Origin: Rotaria sp. Silwood1
Taxonomy: Eukaryota > Rotifera > Eurotatoria > Philodinida > Philodinidae
Length of the DNA: 64,000 nt
Direction: 5' to 3'
Assembly (NCBI GenBank): GCA_905250075.1
Contig: CAJNOP010000302.1
Coordinates: 116,696-180,695, forward strand
Of the stretch, positions 1-11,754 are shown one piece after another; the stretch's first letter is position 1; the number at the start of each line of letters is the position of its first letter. The position numbers were made by a program, and so were the translations under genes. A model generated the notes under the pieces. That model had not been told where the DNA came from. It did no database searches and saw nothing but the letters and a program-made list of their open reading frames with translations.

Positions 1-1468
1 ACCTAATCGACTTCAATGCATCAAACATGAGGATTTGATCAAGATCCTTGTGTTCGTGGATAACGGGAAACAGATATCTGCATTTTCTTGACACTTACTG
101 CTGAGGTATTTCAACGTTAGTTGCTGATGTTTTTTTTTTGATTTTACAAACAAATGATGATTGTTAATTTGATCCTTATATACTACATGGTCAACATAAA
201 CGAGAGAAATATAGAAAAGAAAGAAAACAGAAAATGACAACACTTAAACAAAGAAAAATGAGTTACAAATAATGCAGAGTATTGTGCGTTTCAATTCTGA
301 AAACTCTCTCGGAACTCATGTCGAATGATAACTTCTTTTAGATCATAATTTTGATAGAAACATGTGAACATTTTTGAGTATGAACGAAACTCAGGTTCCG
401 AGTGAAAACTGATGCAGTATGCAAAGTATAACAATACTACGAAAAATTTCCAGAACGACACTGGAAATAAAATGAAGTAAAATGACTGTACCGTAATCTC
501 GCAGTGTCACCTGAACAAAACAAAAGCTTTGTCAATACGGGAACCATGATAAGAACTCATAGTTCTACTTGAATGTCAACAAAAATCGAAAAACGAAACA
601 GGACTTCGTCAGACTGCAGAAACATACCTAATACTGATGAAAATCACTCTGAATAAGAGCATAGTATACAAAATCGTGAAACTACAAACATGTCGTTGAA
701 TCACTGAAAGATCTGCAGATTCTGATGGAAAGTTTTAATGTTACAAAGAATATCAGGCAACACTTGACAATCATTGGAGCTGATGCAATACGCCATATGT
801 GGTAGACTTGGAAATTACGTGAAAAACATATCTCTACCGCTGCTGAATGTTTTGAGCATTCGAGATTTTGATTTAGAATATTATTGATGAGCATCTAGCA
901 ATTTTCTAGGAGGCTTATGGAACTACTGATGGGCAATAAGAGCTGGGAAGAAAAACAAGACAAAGACTACATGATCAGGAGATCGAAGAAGTCGTTGCTG
1001 AGCTATAGGGAATGATATGTTGGTTCCTTAACACATTAAAGAAATGGTCTCTATAGAAATCGTGAGTGAAACTCAGAGGTTTCCGACTCCAAATAAAAAT
1101 CGACAGGTATACCAAGATTGATGGTAACGATCACTACACTCAAGTAGATTAATACGAAGGATTTCGAGGCTGGTTAGAACTAAAGAGAGCTGAGAGATTG
1201 GTAGTAAAACGTCGAACATGACTTATCCTGGTTAGAAAGTGAATTTCTCATATGTTATCATACCTAATTGTAGGTTGAGTATGAAAATGATTTACCAATA
1301 GAAATCAGTACTAGACTACGATTGATAACAGTGGGATCTTCGTATGTTTTAAAGTACTGTTTCAAGCCAGTTTCGATTGCAAATATTTTGTGCAGCGAAA
1401 AAATATGCTTCATCAACCATTAATATTTTTCATGTTTATCCAGCATATGGGGCAAAAAAACCGGGAAG
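1..1468. other. intergenic, no gene seen
   Basis: I see no supportable gene here. The open frames are short, lack domain-like composition and do not join across plausible splice sites. Simple AT-rich sequence dominates. Confidence 0.5.
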
Positions 1469-2444
1469 GTAACGATTCGTAACGGTTGGTTACGAAAGCC
1501 CAGTAAGAAGCAGGGCTTTCGTAACAATGTAAAATGCATAAATCATAAAAAGCAGGGCTTTCGTATCGATTTTCGACAGGGCTTTCGTATCGTTTTAGAC
1601 AGGGCTTTCGTATCAAGTTTACAGGGCCTTCGTAACAATTTTGACAGGGTCTTCGTATCGGTCTTACAGGATCTTCGTACCGTTCTTACAGGGCTATCGT
1701 AACGTAAAAGGATTTGGTATGATCTTTAGTCAGATGTTGCTGACAGGATTTCATATTGAAATTAGGGATCTACCAAAATTATAACATAAATAGTTCAAAA
1801 GTAGAAAGTGAGAACCAGCATATAAGTATAGACAAATTTTTATCTTCTTGTAAATCTCTTTCTTAGTAACAACAAAAAGTAACAAAAACCAGGCAATATA
1901 TAAAGAGAGAAGAGTGAACGAGAACAATATCCAGATAATAGAATTAAGAATACACATAATTGATTTCCTCGATTTTAAGTCAACAACTTTCACAAAAAAA
2001 GGCGTACACAATTCTGGAAAAACATAGAGAACTAGAAATAACAACGACATCTATGAATGTATACAAATAATTCATTCACAGTATAGTACCATGTATTTGG
2101 ACCATTTAAGTATATAAAACTTGTTACGAATGGATCCCACTTAATGACTTAAGCTATATTTGTAAGCATGGGTATTCGTAACGAATGCCCTGTTCTTTTT
2201 AGTGCCAGTCTTTCATTTTAGTTATGAATGCAATAAGAACTTGATTACGAAAGCCCTGTCAAAAACGATACGAAAGCCTTGTATAAGTTTGATACAAAAG
2301 CCCTGTCAAAATTTGATACGAAAGCCTTGTCAGAATTTGTTACGAAAGCCCTGTCAAAATTCGTTACGAAAGCCCTGTAGTAAAAACGATGACAGGGCTT
2401 TCGTATTACGAAAGCCCTGTAAATTTCTCGTTACGAATCGTTAC
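1469..2444. mobile_element. foldback-like element with 23-24 bp subrepeat arms
   Basis: Both ends carry the same inverted 16-mer, GTAACGATTCGTAACG at 1469 and its reverse complement ending at 2444. Inside each end lies an array of roughly 23-24 bp units built on ACAGGGCTTTCGTA. The left array (about 1490-1710) and the right array (about 2255-2430) are in opposite orientation. The right array ends in a short perfect palindrome near 2391-2421. The centre (about 1720-2160) is unique AT-rich sequence with one hydrophobic 99-codon open frame on the minus strand (1751-2050), which I do not recognise and which may be chance. Long terminal arms made of short tandem subrepeats are the hallmark of foldback-type DNA elements. 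No transposase is visible and I could not define a target duplication. The open frames across the arms, which encode repeated RKPC- or RYESP-like peptides, are repeat artefacts. Confidence 0.65.
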
Positions 2445-4019
2445 ACCCCCAAAAAACCAACTGAATAAGCAGTATAATGCATATTATCTCCATCATTACA
2501 ATATGCATGTATTGACGTAAATAAAACTAAGCAATCGGAGAGTGATAAAACAAGGAAAACGATGATATTATATCCCCTTTAAACATATATGTTATTATAG
2601 CTTCTTCGTTAACTAACTGACGGTACGGCTGAATGCACACACATATTGTTTTGTTTTTTGTATTCATTATATGCATACAAACAAAATAATAGTTGAGTAT
2701 CACACCAACAATCTTGTCGATATATTACACTGTTATTACTGTGCTTAACACAAATTTACATACGAATACAACGAGAATATGTAAATGTTCTGAAAAAAGT
2801 CATATTCTCAGATCTGTCTGTGATATCAATAAGCTATGATATTTATTATTAGCATCTTTAAAGTAGAATACATGGGTACTCTTATGCTACTTCATATTCG
2901 AAAAAATTGTCTCGTCAAAAGTAACATACTATGGTATGTGAAAAAGAAGTTTAAGTAATAATAATGATACAAAATAGTCTCTCTAAACAGGTTTCTGAGG
3001 AAGAACACAACTCGAATAATGAATTCCGAGTGAATTAAATTGACAGTAATTTCTTGTGTATTTTATACATATTAATGTTGTGGTCATAATTATAAGTTGT
3101 TTTGATGAACTATACAAACATCATGGTCGTCGATACGGATACAAAGAAGACAATAATTGCTGTCTTAATGGGTAACCGCTCCAATGGTGAATAGGACTGT
3201 AGTAGCAGATCGATACCGAACCGAGTGGTTTTTGCTAGTTTTCTTTTATTTTTTTAACAGTATGTTCATTTATGGTATAGATGGCATATATTGAGAGAGT
3301 TAACAGTTTCATGTCAAGAATTGAAAATTTCAATATGAAAGAGAGAAAGACAACGTCATATAAAATTGATGCTATGTCAATATGACAAAACTATGAAATT
3401 CTAAAAGTTTCGAATGAAATTATATCGATTGTTATATTCTATCTAATAAACAGCGATGATTATCTTCGAAAGTCAATTTTAAATTTAATGAATATTTTTC
3501 TATATCTTTTAAATGTTTATGATTTATCTTCTCTAGCTAAAAGATGATTAATCTGTCATGTCTTCATGTTTAAATTGTAAATTTTCTCATCAGTAACATG
3601 ACTAAGATTGATCTTGATAAATTGAAAAGTTGTCAACTAGAAACTCAACTAAAATTAAAATAATTCAGTTTAATGAAAAAACATTATAAACTCTTATGAA
3701 AAAGTGATCAAACAATATTTTCTTTTGTTGGAAATCATGAATAAGAATGATGTAGAAAATGTTCTTGAAAGTTAAGCAGCATGATGAATCTTTGAATTTT
3801 TTTTCTTTTTTGGCATCAATTTATGTCATAGACGAAATAAAGAAGGTCAAAAGAACAATATGTTTTTAATATCATATATGAATGTACAAAAGAAATATTC
3901 ACCTGAAACTTCATAATAACCAAAAAATACTTAATTCAAGGCACTATCATTAACTCCAGTATTCATACAAAAATTTTGTTGGTAAATAAAATAAAATTTC
4001 GAATAAATATCAAATCAAA

Positions 4020-4220
4020 GTGAAAGATGATGAATTGCAATTAATAGTTGGTGGAAGACATAGTTTATGTCATGATACTGTTGATAATCTTAAAACTATT
4101 TATGAATGTTTATTGATGAAATTTGATGCATATATTAAATTAATAAGAGATGTTCCTGATGAAGTAATCAAGAAGAATTTCGAGACAACAGCATGTGATT
4201 TATTCTTTGAAGATTTTTAA
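4020..4220 (+). pseudogene. possible gene remnant, 66 codons
   Basis: This open frame encodes MKDDELQLIVGG and ends in CDLFFEDF. It uses A/T-ending codons like the real exons of this window and has a plausible globular composition. Its flanks are stop-rich, and I could not join it to other exons. The first codon used is GTG rather than ATG, so it would have to be an internal fragment. It could be a decayed exon or chance. I do not recognise a family. Confidence 0.2.
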
Positions 4221-4973
4221 ACGAATATAGTCACATTCTAATGTATTTTGCATAACAAAACAGTATGAATCCAACAATAAATTGTTAAGATATAAATATT
4301 TTGAAGAGAAAACAAAAGTAGTAATGAATATTTGGAATGAATGTAAACAAAGTGTATACTCCTATTTTATGAATCATGGAATTAATTTTTCATTTCGAAT
4401 GGTACATTTTTTTTTCTAATGTTTACTAAAATTCATTTTTCATTTCATTCAATCTAACTTTTAATGATAATTTAATAAGTACGGATTTTGGTATTAGTAT
4501 AGTCACTACATGTAGAATTATAAATGAAATGTTAACACAGTATTGGGAATGATACAATGAAGAAGTGTCGAAATTGTGAAATTTTTGACATTATCTAAGA
4601 TATTTGAGAAAGTTTATAAACTAAATGAATGAATTAAAAACATTGTTAAAATCAATCAACTATAATGATGAAATTTATCTATAAAGATCGTATTTTGCAT
4701 GCATAAAACAAGCAATTCAAAGTAGACAGACAAAAGAAGTCTAAAAACCATAAATCTCATCTGTTTAAACAGTGTAGTATACCTCAAAAAAAAAACCGTT
4801 CATTGGATTGCAAAACTTTTATTTAGCAACTTCTGCCTCAGAAGCAATATTTTTCCTTAAAATGTTTGTTTTTTTCTTCACTGTAAACAGTTCAGATTCG
4901 TGAAGATCTTGAATTTCTGAGTTAGATAAAATGTTTTTCTTTAGATTTCAATAAATAGCTATACAATGACAGT

Positions 4974-5028
4974 TGGGGTGTGAATGCGGCTATCCGTATG
5001 ATTCTTATCATCATTTCACCCACACCCT
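4974..5028. repeat. TGTGGG-like inverted pair
   Basis: GGGGTGTGAATG near 4975 is mirrored by CATTTCACCCACACCC ending near 5027, about 30 bp apart. The motif resembles the bdelloid telomeric repeat TGTGGG and recurs in several other places in the window. Confidence 0.4.
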
Positions 5029-5332
5029 CGTTCAATACAGCATTTGTTTATCTTCATTTTTACAACAACAACTAATATGTTGACAGTACATGTATATGTA
5101 AAACGTAAGAATTTTTGGCCAGAGAACTCTAAATTCGACTAGTTTTCCGTCTAACATTAATGCTAATGGTTAATCTTGAATTTTCTTAACTATGCATAGT
5201 TCATAGATGTAATTTTTCCTTTTCTTTCTAGTAAATGAAAATTTACTAGACATCAAAAACAAAAAAAAATTTATTAAAAAAAGAAAAACTAACAATGAAA
5301 TTATAACAAAAAATATTCGTTTATTTTTTTGT

Positions 5333-8300
5333 TTATGTTTCTTTATGTCGACCATTCATTCGACTACGTGGTGCACGTCGAACATTTTTTCGATAATCAT
5401 CATTTGTTTCTTTTCGATTATTTTTATTTGATGATGGTACTTGATTTCGATGTTGTAAATGAGAAGAAGCTGAATCAATAGTTCTTTTTGTTCGTTCATT
5501 AAATGATAATGAACGAATTGTTTCTTGATCAGTATCATTTATTGTATCAATTGGTACTAATTTTGTTTTACGATTAGGTTTTTCTTTTTCTTCTTCTTCT
5601 TCTTCTTCTTCTTCAGAGGTTAGAATATCATCAATCAAATCATCATCATCTTCTCTTTCTTCTTCATCATTTTCAATCTTAATTTAAGTAAAAAAAAAAA
5701 AGTTATGAAATGTCTTTTTGTGTTTTTACTCATACCGATATTGATTCATCTTCAACGACATTTTGTTTATTAAGTCGAGAAACAAGTGGAGCAATATTTT
5801 TAAAATTTTCATGATTAATATCAATTTGCATATCTGGATTTGTAAATAATGATTGAAATCGAGTATCTTTAAGAATAGATGGTGTTTCCTATACAAAAAA
5901 AAATATACATTAAAAAAGTATAGATATCATTCTCAGTTCTCTTCTATTCATAGTTTTCCTAATGTTAAATTTCCATTTATAAATTAAGACATTTTCAATT
6001 GAAACGTATGTCAAATGAGTATATAGTTAAATCAATATTTTCATTTACTTTATTTTTAATATCTTGAAAACAGAAAAAGAACAATAGGAATTTTTTAATT
6101 GATTCTAAAAATTTTGTAGGAAAATCTATGAAATTAGATACTTTTCAATTATTTTAGCAATTGTCTTCATTAAATAATTCAATTCTAATTTTAGTTAGAC
6201 ATCAATTTTTGATGGATCATTTTGTAAAAAAAAAAGAAAAGATTGCAATCAAAACAAAATATTTTTTCTTTATCGCAAAAAATTAATCTAAGATGTTTCT
6301 GTAAGTTCAGATAAAAAAAAATAAATTTTTATTCATCATGATATATTGAACTAGGCAAACTATGAATGAAGAAAAACTTAGGATAATTCTTATGTGCTCT
6401 CTGTCATTTTGTCTAACAGCAATAATGAAAAAAATTTACTTTATTTTCAGTAGTTTTTTGTTTTTTTGTTTTCTTCATAGTTACATCATTTTTATCATGT
6501 AAGAGTTTTTCAGCAAGATCTTTATTAACTATTGGTACAATCTATTTTAAGAAAATAAAAGAAAAAAATCATTCTAATAAAAATCTATAAGAAATAATTA
6601 CTGGCATTGGTATACGAGTTTTTTCTCGTTTAAGATCAATTTTTTCACGTAATTTTTTCTTTCGATATTCAGCAAATGCAAATGGTTCGGCAACAGTTTT
6701 AGCCTTAGAAGACAAAAAAACAATAATTAACAAGAAATTTAATATTCTTATATAAAATAATTTACTTGATTATATAGTCGAATATCCATAAAATAACCAT
6801 GCATATATGCTCGAAGAAGATCAGAACCAATTAAATGAGATAAACCAAGTGTATCAAGTTCTTTTAATGTTAAAAATTTATAATCATCATAAACTAAAAA
6901 AAACCATAAACAAAAGATACTTATGTAAAATTAATATCAAACCTGTATCAGCTGGTTTTTCTTCAAGTTCTTCAGTAATATTATCAAGAAATGTACACCA
7001 TTTTGGTGCATTACCTAATGTCTATAAATAGATATATTTAATAAAAGATTAATTTAATTTTTTATAACATACTGGAATATAATAAACAAATATTTTCGGT
7101 GAATCATTAGTTAAACATATTAAACCACTACCAGGTATATTGAGCATATCATTGAGTGGTGTACCTGGTTCGATTGATGTTAAATTTTTACCCTAAATGA
7201 TCAAATATAAGTTTAATAGAAGCTTTTTAATCGTGATGTAGCTCAATGGGTTCAACCAGAATTGGTTTTCACTTAAGGCCCCCCCCCCCCCTCAAAAAAG
7301 TCACTTTTCGTCAGAATCATCGAAATTGAGGGACATTCATGGGGAAATAGCCCATCATCTGCTCTTTCATATACGACAAAAATTTTTATTCAGCATCTCT
7401 TTGGCTTCAAAAATTTTGGAAGATTTTCGTCATCTCCTATTTGAAAAACAGGCCATTTTTAGAAAAAACCGAAAATCATTTTTCGTTTTTCTCAGAACGT
7501 CGGTTCAACGACGTCTCTCCAGCGGAACTCCATCACAGTAAGAGGTAAAGTCAAATATTGTTTTTTTTGTTTGAAAGCTCATGTGCAGGACTAGCGACTC
7601 TCGTGGTCCTTTTTTTAAAATAAGCTTTTTTATTATCATAGAAGATAACCTCTATATCGGAGCAGCGCAATTTTTAGAGAGATTTTTTGAGTCATTGAAC
7701 TTTCGCTTCGGTTTTTTCCCCTAAAAAGTAAGACTTTAAAAAAAAGGGTCACGAGAGTCGCTGCATTCTGACATGCTCTTTCAAACAAAAAGAATATTAA
7801 ATGTCTAGAATGAAGACCCACAGAGAACTCGGTTAAACATCGTGCTATAGGACTGAAAATTTGACCATAGCCATGTCCCACCAGTCCCAACACATCCTGA
7901 AATTTTCATGTCATTTGAATGTTCCTGGGCTGAGATCCATTTTTGAGGGTGGGGCCTTAAAAAGAAATATTAAACTCCCTCTAAAAGCGTTATCGGATTG
8001 GTCCCTGCTCTCGTTACAGATATGGATAACTTTTTTTTCTATATACGATCAAAAGGTTATTTAAAATTCAGTGTGAGATATGAGATTATTTATTAGGATT
8101 TTTAACAATAATCAGTGAGAAGAAATATTAAAATATTGATCAGATAATATAACTTCATTAAATTAATAGAAGATTTAATATTGACTTTGAAAACATATAT
8201 CGATTATAAATTTTCGAAATTCCTATATAGGATTTCGTTTTCTGAATTATATGATTATTTTTACTAAAAAAAAGTAAAAACATTGACCAAAATTTAGGTA

Positions 8301-11067
8301 TTGTACGTTGAATCGCACCTCAAATGTATGTGCTTTACTTGCAAGAAACAGCTATTCACATTACCTGGTTTTTTCGTAATAAGTGATGACCCGGGGGTGG
8401 CGAGTAGCGTCGCGAAGATCCCCGTACTCCCTCTCAGGACAAAGACATATCTCGTAAAATTTTTTCACTTTTTTTTGACAAAATATAGGATTTTTCAAAA
8501 AAATAGGAATTATAGGACCAATCAGAGCCCAGATTTGCATACATTGTAAACCAAGAGATTCTGTCACATTTGTGATTTTCAACGTACTGAACAAATTTTA
8601 TTCTTAGTATGTTACAGCAACTTTAGAAAGATAGCTTTTATTCTTATATTTCTTTTACATAGAATCATACTCATCAAGTTTTGAATAATTTTTATAACAT
8701 TGTACTAAATATATTCAATTATGAAACAATCTCAATATAGAGAAGTAATAGTTGTCAAAATAAGTAAGTTTCTATAATTGAATTATTTACCGTATGTTGA
8801 TTCCATATTTTACATATTTTCTTATCAATTGATAAAATATAATCATTATTTTGTGTATGAAAATCAATACGTTTTATAGGTAAATTATAATTATGATCTT
8901 TTATAAAATATGGTTTATTTGAACGAATATCGAATAATAAAATCTAGAAAAAAAAACAAAGTTAAATACAAAATTAAAACAAAAAAAAAAAAAATTTTTT
9001 TCTTTACCTGACCAGTACTCATACCAACAGATACATTAAGTGCATCTTTAAATTTAATACATGATATAGCTGGTAAACTAGAAAATAAGAATAATTTGTT
9101 TTTTTTTACGAAAAAAACAAAAGAATAAATTTATATACCTGCTACCACTATTACTATTTGCATAGACAGCACAATCAATTTGTCCAACAAGAGAACGTAT
9201 ACGAGGATCATAACATTCTAAATGACCCTATGATAAGAAAATAAATGAGTTCAATATTTCATATAGAAAAAAGAAAGTTTTTAATTATGTTACTTCAACA
9301 GAACCACAAGCAAATAATTCATGTTCAGAATTAAATTCACATGCATTAAAACCACTAAAATACAAAAAGAAAGATTAAATGAATTAAATTTTTTTTTTTT
9401 TTAATTTCTTTACGTTAATTTGCTTTGTATAGGTTCAAGATATTGACCTTGTTCAAGATTAAATCGATAAATTTCATTTCTTAAATTAAAAATTTTCTTT
9501 CAAAAAAAACAAAAAAAAAAAAATTTATTTAATTTAATTTTTTCTTACGTTGCTCCAACACAATAAAGATCACATGATGAATATCGATAATCAAAAGCTC
9601 GTCCTTGTTTTGGTGTACGAATTGTATAATAATTTCCAACTTGTGAATGAAATTCAATATAACGATTAGCATGCATAAATGCAATCTATATATCAAAAAT
9701 AAAAAAAAAAACCTTCTCTTCAATTGATTTCTCAAATACTAATCAAAATACATGATCTCATCAATGTTTTATTCAGGTTTTTGTCTCCGGAGGGGCGATT
9801 TGAAATCCCGGGAAGGCAAAAAATTTTTTTCGGGATGGGGCAAGCCATATAGTTCGTCGCGAGTCTCGAGGGGGAGCCCTCCTCTAGATAAAACACTGCA
9901 TCCTATGTAATTCAAACCGCATAAAAACTGATGGTATACTAATAGTAGTACGAACAAACGGGCAACATGGAATATGATGTGTGTGTATTTCATAAAATAG
10001 CTATTCGCCCTCTAAGAGTTTTAAATCGCTTGTTCGAAAGACAAAACTGTCAGCACAATTTCTGCAAGGTTAAAATATGAAACACAAGATTGTTGTTGCT
10101 AGTGACGAGGGAAATTGTTTTAGGACATATTTCTTCATCATCATCTTTGTTACTTAATCCTTTATAATTCAATTTCGCATGTTATAATGAAACGATAAGT
10201 TTATTTTAATTTTATTGAATTACACGGGAAGATTATTTGAGAGACTGATATATATTACTATGAGTATAATCTATTTAAACGATTTCTTATCAATAAAAGA
10301 TAAAATCTCTGCAGTTTCTGTGATGATCTTTCTTCTGATCGAGACTTTAACGATAGAAATTGGTGATTTTAGGGATATACCGAGACTGAGAGTCTCTCTA
10401 CATCCGTAGGTGATTTCAAATTGAAATCACAACCAATGATTCTATATTACAGAAGACTAACGGTTTCGATATGAAAGATATCAATTCAATTAGAAAATAA
10501 TCGCCTTGGCAATACGAATGGGTCATGTATATTATTCATTCTGCATGTTTACAATCAAAAGAATAATATATTAAATAATTATTTTTACTTTTGAATAATC
10601 TTCTGAAAGTATTTTCATTTGTATACATTCATTATCAAAACATCGTTCAAATTTTAATGATAATTCATTCACATCATAACAACGAACACGTGGTTTATAA
10701 GAACCTAAGAATAATAATATTTATTAATTATATTTATTTCATCTAAATTACCAGTAACAAATATATATTGACCATCACGTGTCATTGATATACAACTACT
10801 TAACATTGGCATTTCAAAACCTTGTATAAGTTCAATACGTTGTTTTACATCTAAATATTCAATAGATTAAATTCAAAAAATTCAAAAAAAAGAATTAAAA
10901 ATTTACCAGCTTCTTTCTTCAATTTTTTTCTTTTATCATCGGTAAGCCACTATTAGAAAACAAAATAAATATATATATATTCATTATATTCAATTTACTT
11001 CTGGCACTGCTTTTTGACCACATGTTAAATTATAAACACGAACATCATTAACATTTGTTACTTGCAT
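5333..11067 (-). CDS. NOL10: NOL10-like nucleolar WD40 protein
   Basis: This is an orthologue of nucleolar protein 10 (yeast Enp2), a small-subunit (40S) ribosome biogenesis factor of the nucleolus. I read 17 exons: 11067-10999, 10949-10907, 10850-10752, 10704-10589, 9685-9549, 9479-9414, 9354-9294, 9227-9139, 9077-9008, 8943-8791, 7192-7073, 7021-6943, 6893-6766, 6703-6602, 6541-6440, 5888-5736 and 5677-5333. They join in frame to about 643 aa, against about 690 in vertebrates. The N-terminus MQVTNVNDVRVYNLTCG is typical of NOL10 and is followed by a WD40 propeller (roughly residues 40-330, for example ECYDPR and LLFDIRS). A NUC153-type motif (KDTRFQSLFTNPDMQID) starts near residue 484. The tail is acidic and then basic, with a run of nine Glu. 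A TTTTCAG acceptor lies 7 nt upstream of the ATG. Two long introns (7193-8790 and 9686-10588) hold repeats; the second has an unexplained GC-rich block at about 9780-9900. Confidence 0.93.
7273..7960. mobile_element. TTAA-bounded MITE in a NOL10 intron
   Basis: The element is framed by TTAA at 7273-7276 and 7957-7960. Its inverted termini read TTAAGGCCCC then a C-run and CCTCAAAAA on the left, mirrored by TTTTTGAGGGTGGGGCCTTAA-type sequence on the right. A TTAA target site is characteristic of piggyBac-superfamily elements, although these termini differ from canonical piggyBac ends. No transposase is encoded. It is about 688 bp long and resembles the element at 21152-21850 in size, TTAA boundary and G/C-run termini. 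The C-tract (about 7279-7291) may be length-variable or an assembly-sensitive site. Confidence 0.7.
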
Positions 11068-11754
11068 GATTTATCTGAAAATAAAAATTTTTTTAAAAAC
11101 AGTTTATTTCTTCTAGAAAAAGTCTCGACAAAAAAAAAACAAAAGAGAGGCTATCATCCATAATAAGCCACTATTGATTAATTTATCAATTCGATTTTAT
11201 CATATTGATATCTACTGTTATCATAACACTGACAATCAAAGATATAAAATTAATACATATATCATTCGTAGTAGCTAAAATTTTTCAATGATCTTTTTGA
11301 AAATTTCAAGATAAAATAATGGTAGAAAACATAATAATAAGAAGAAAATAGACAGAAATATTCCTGAAAATTAATCGTAGATATTAAAATTTTTGATATT
11401 AACTAGTATCTGTTTATGTTTCAGTAGTATGACCGATCTGCAAGAATATTAATAATTGTTCAAGATTCGATCTTTTGAATAATCTCAAAAATCTATATTT
11501 TAAACTTTTAAAAAAGAAAAATATGTTAATATATTTTATTGAAAATTTAAATCGATCTCAAAAAAAAACTGAACATTTTAATCACTGATATTTCACAATG
11601 ACTTATTATACAAATACAACCAAACATATTATTTTACAATGAGAAAGATTAATTCAAAACAAAAAGAAAAGAATTTTTTTTTAAATTTTTCTATACATAA
11701 AAAATATAAAGATATAATACATCGTATATATTAATAATAATAATAATGTAGAAT

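Larger units (their letters stand above)
2445..5332. other. intergenic
   Basis: Mostly AT-rich sequence without a clear gene. It contains one 66-codon open frame at 4020-4220 (listed separately) and a G-rich/C-rich inverted pair at 4974-5028. Confidence 0.45.

Noticed and set aside
1490..2430. Regular short repeats as a possible CRISPR array
   Set aside because: Units are 23-24 bp with only 6-10 bp between conserved cores, appear in both orientations, and the window is eukaryotic.
2202..2468. 88-aa open frame with repeated RKPCQN peptides
   Set aside because: It is a translation of the 24-bp DNA repeat, whose period is a multiple of three. No start context or domain.
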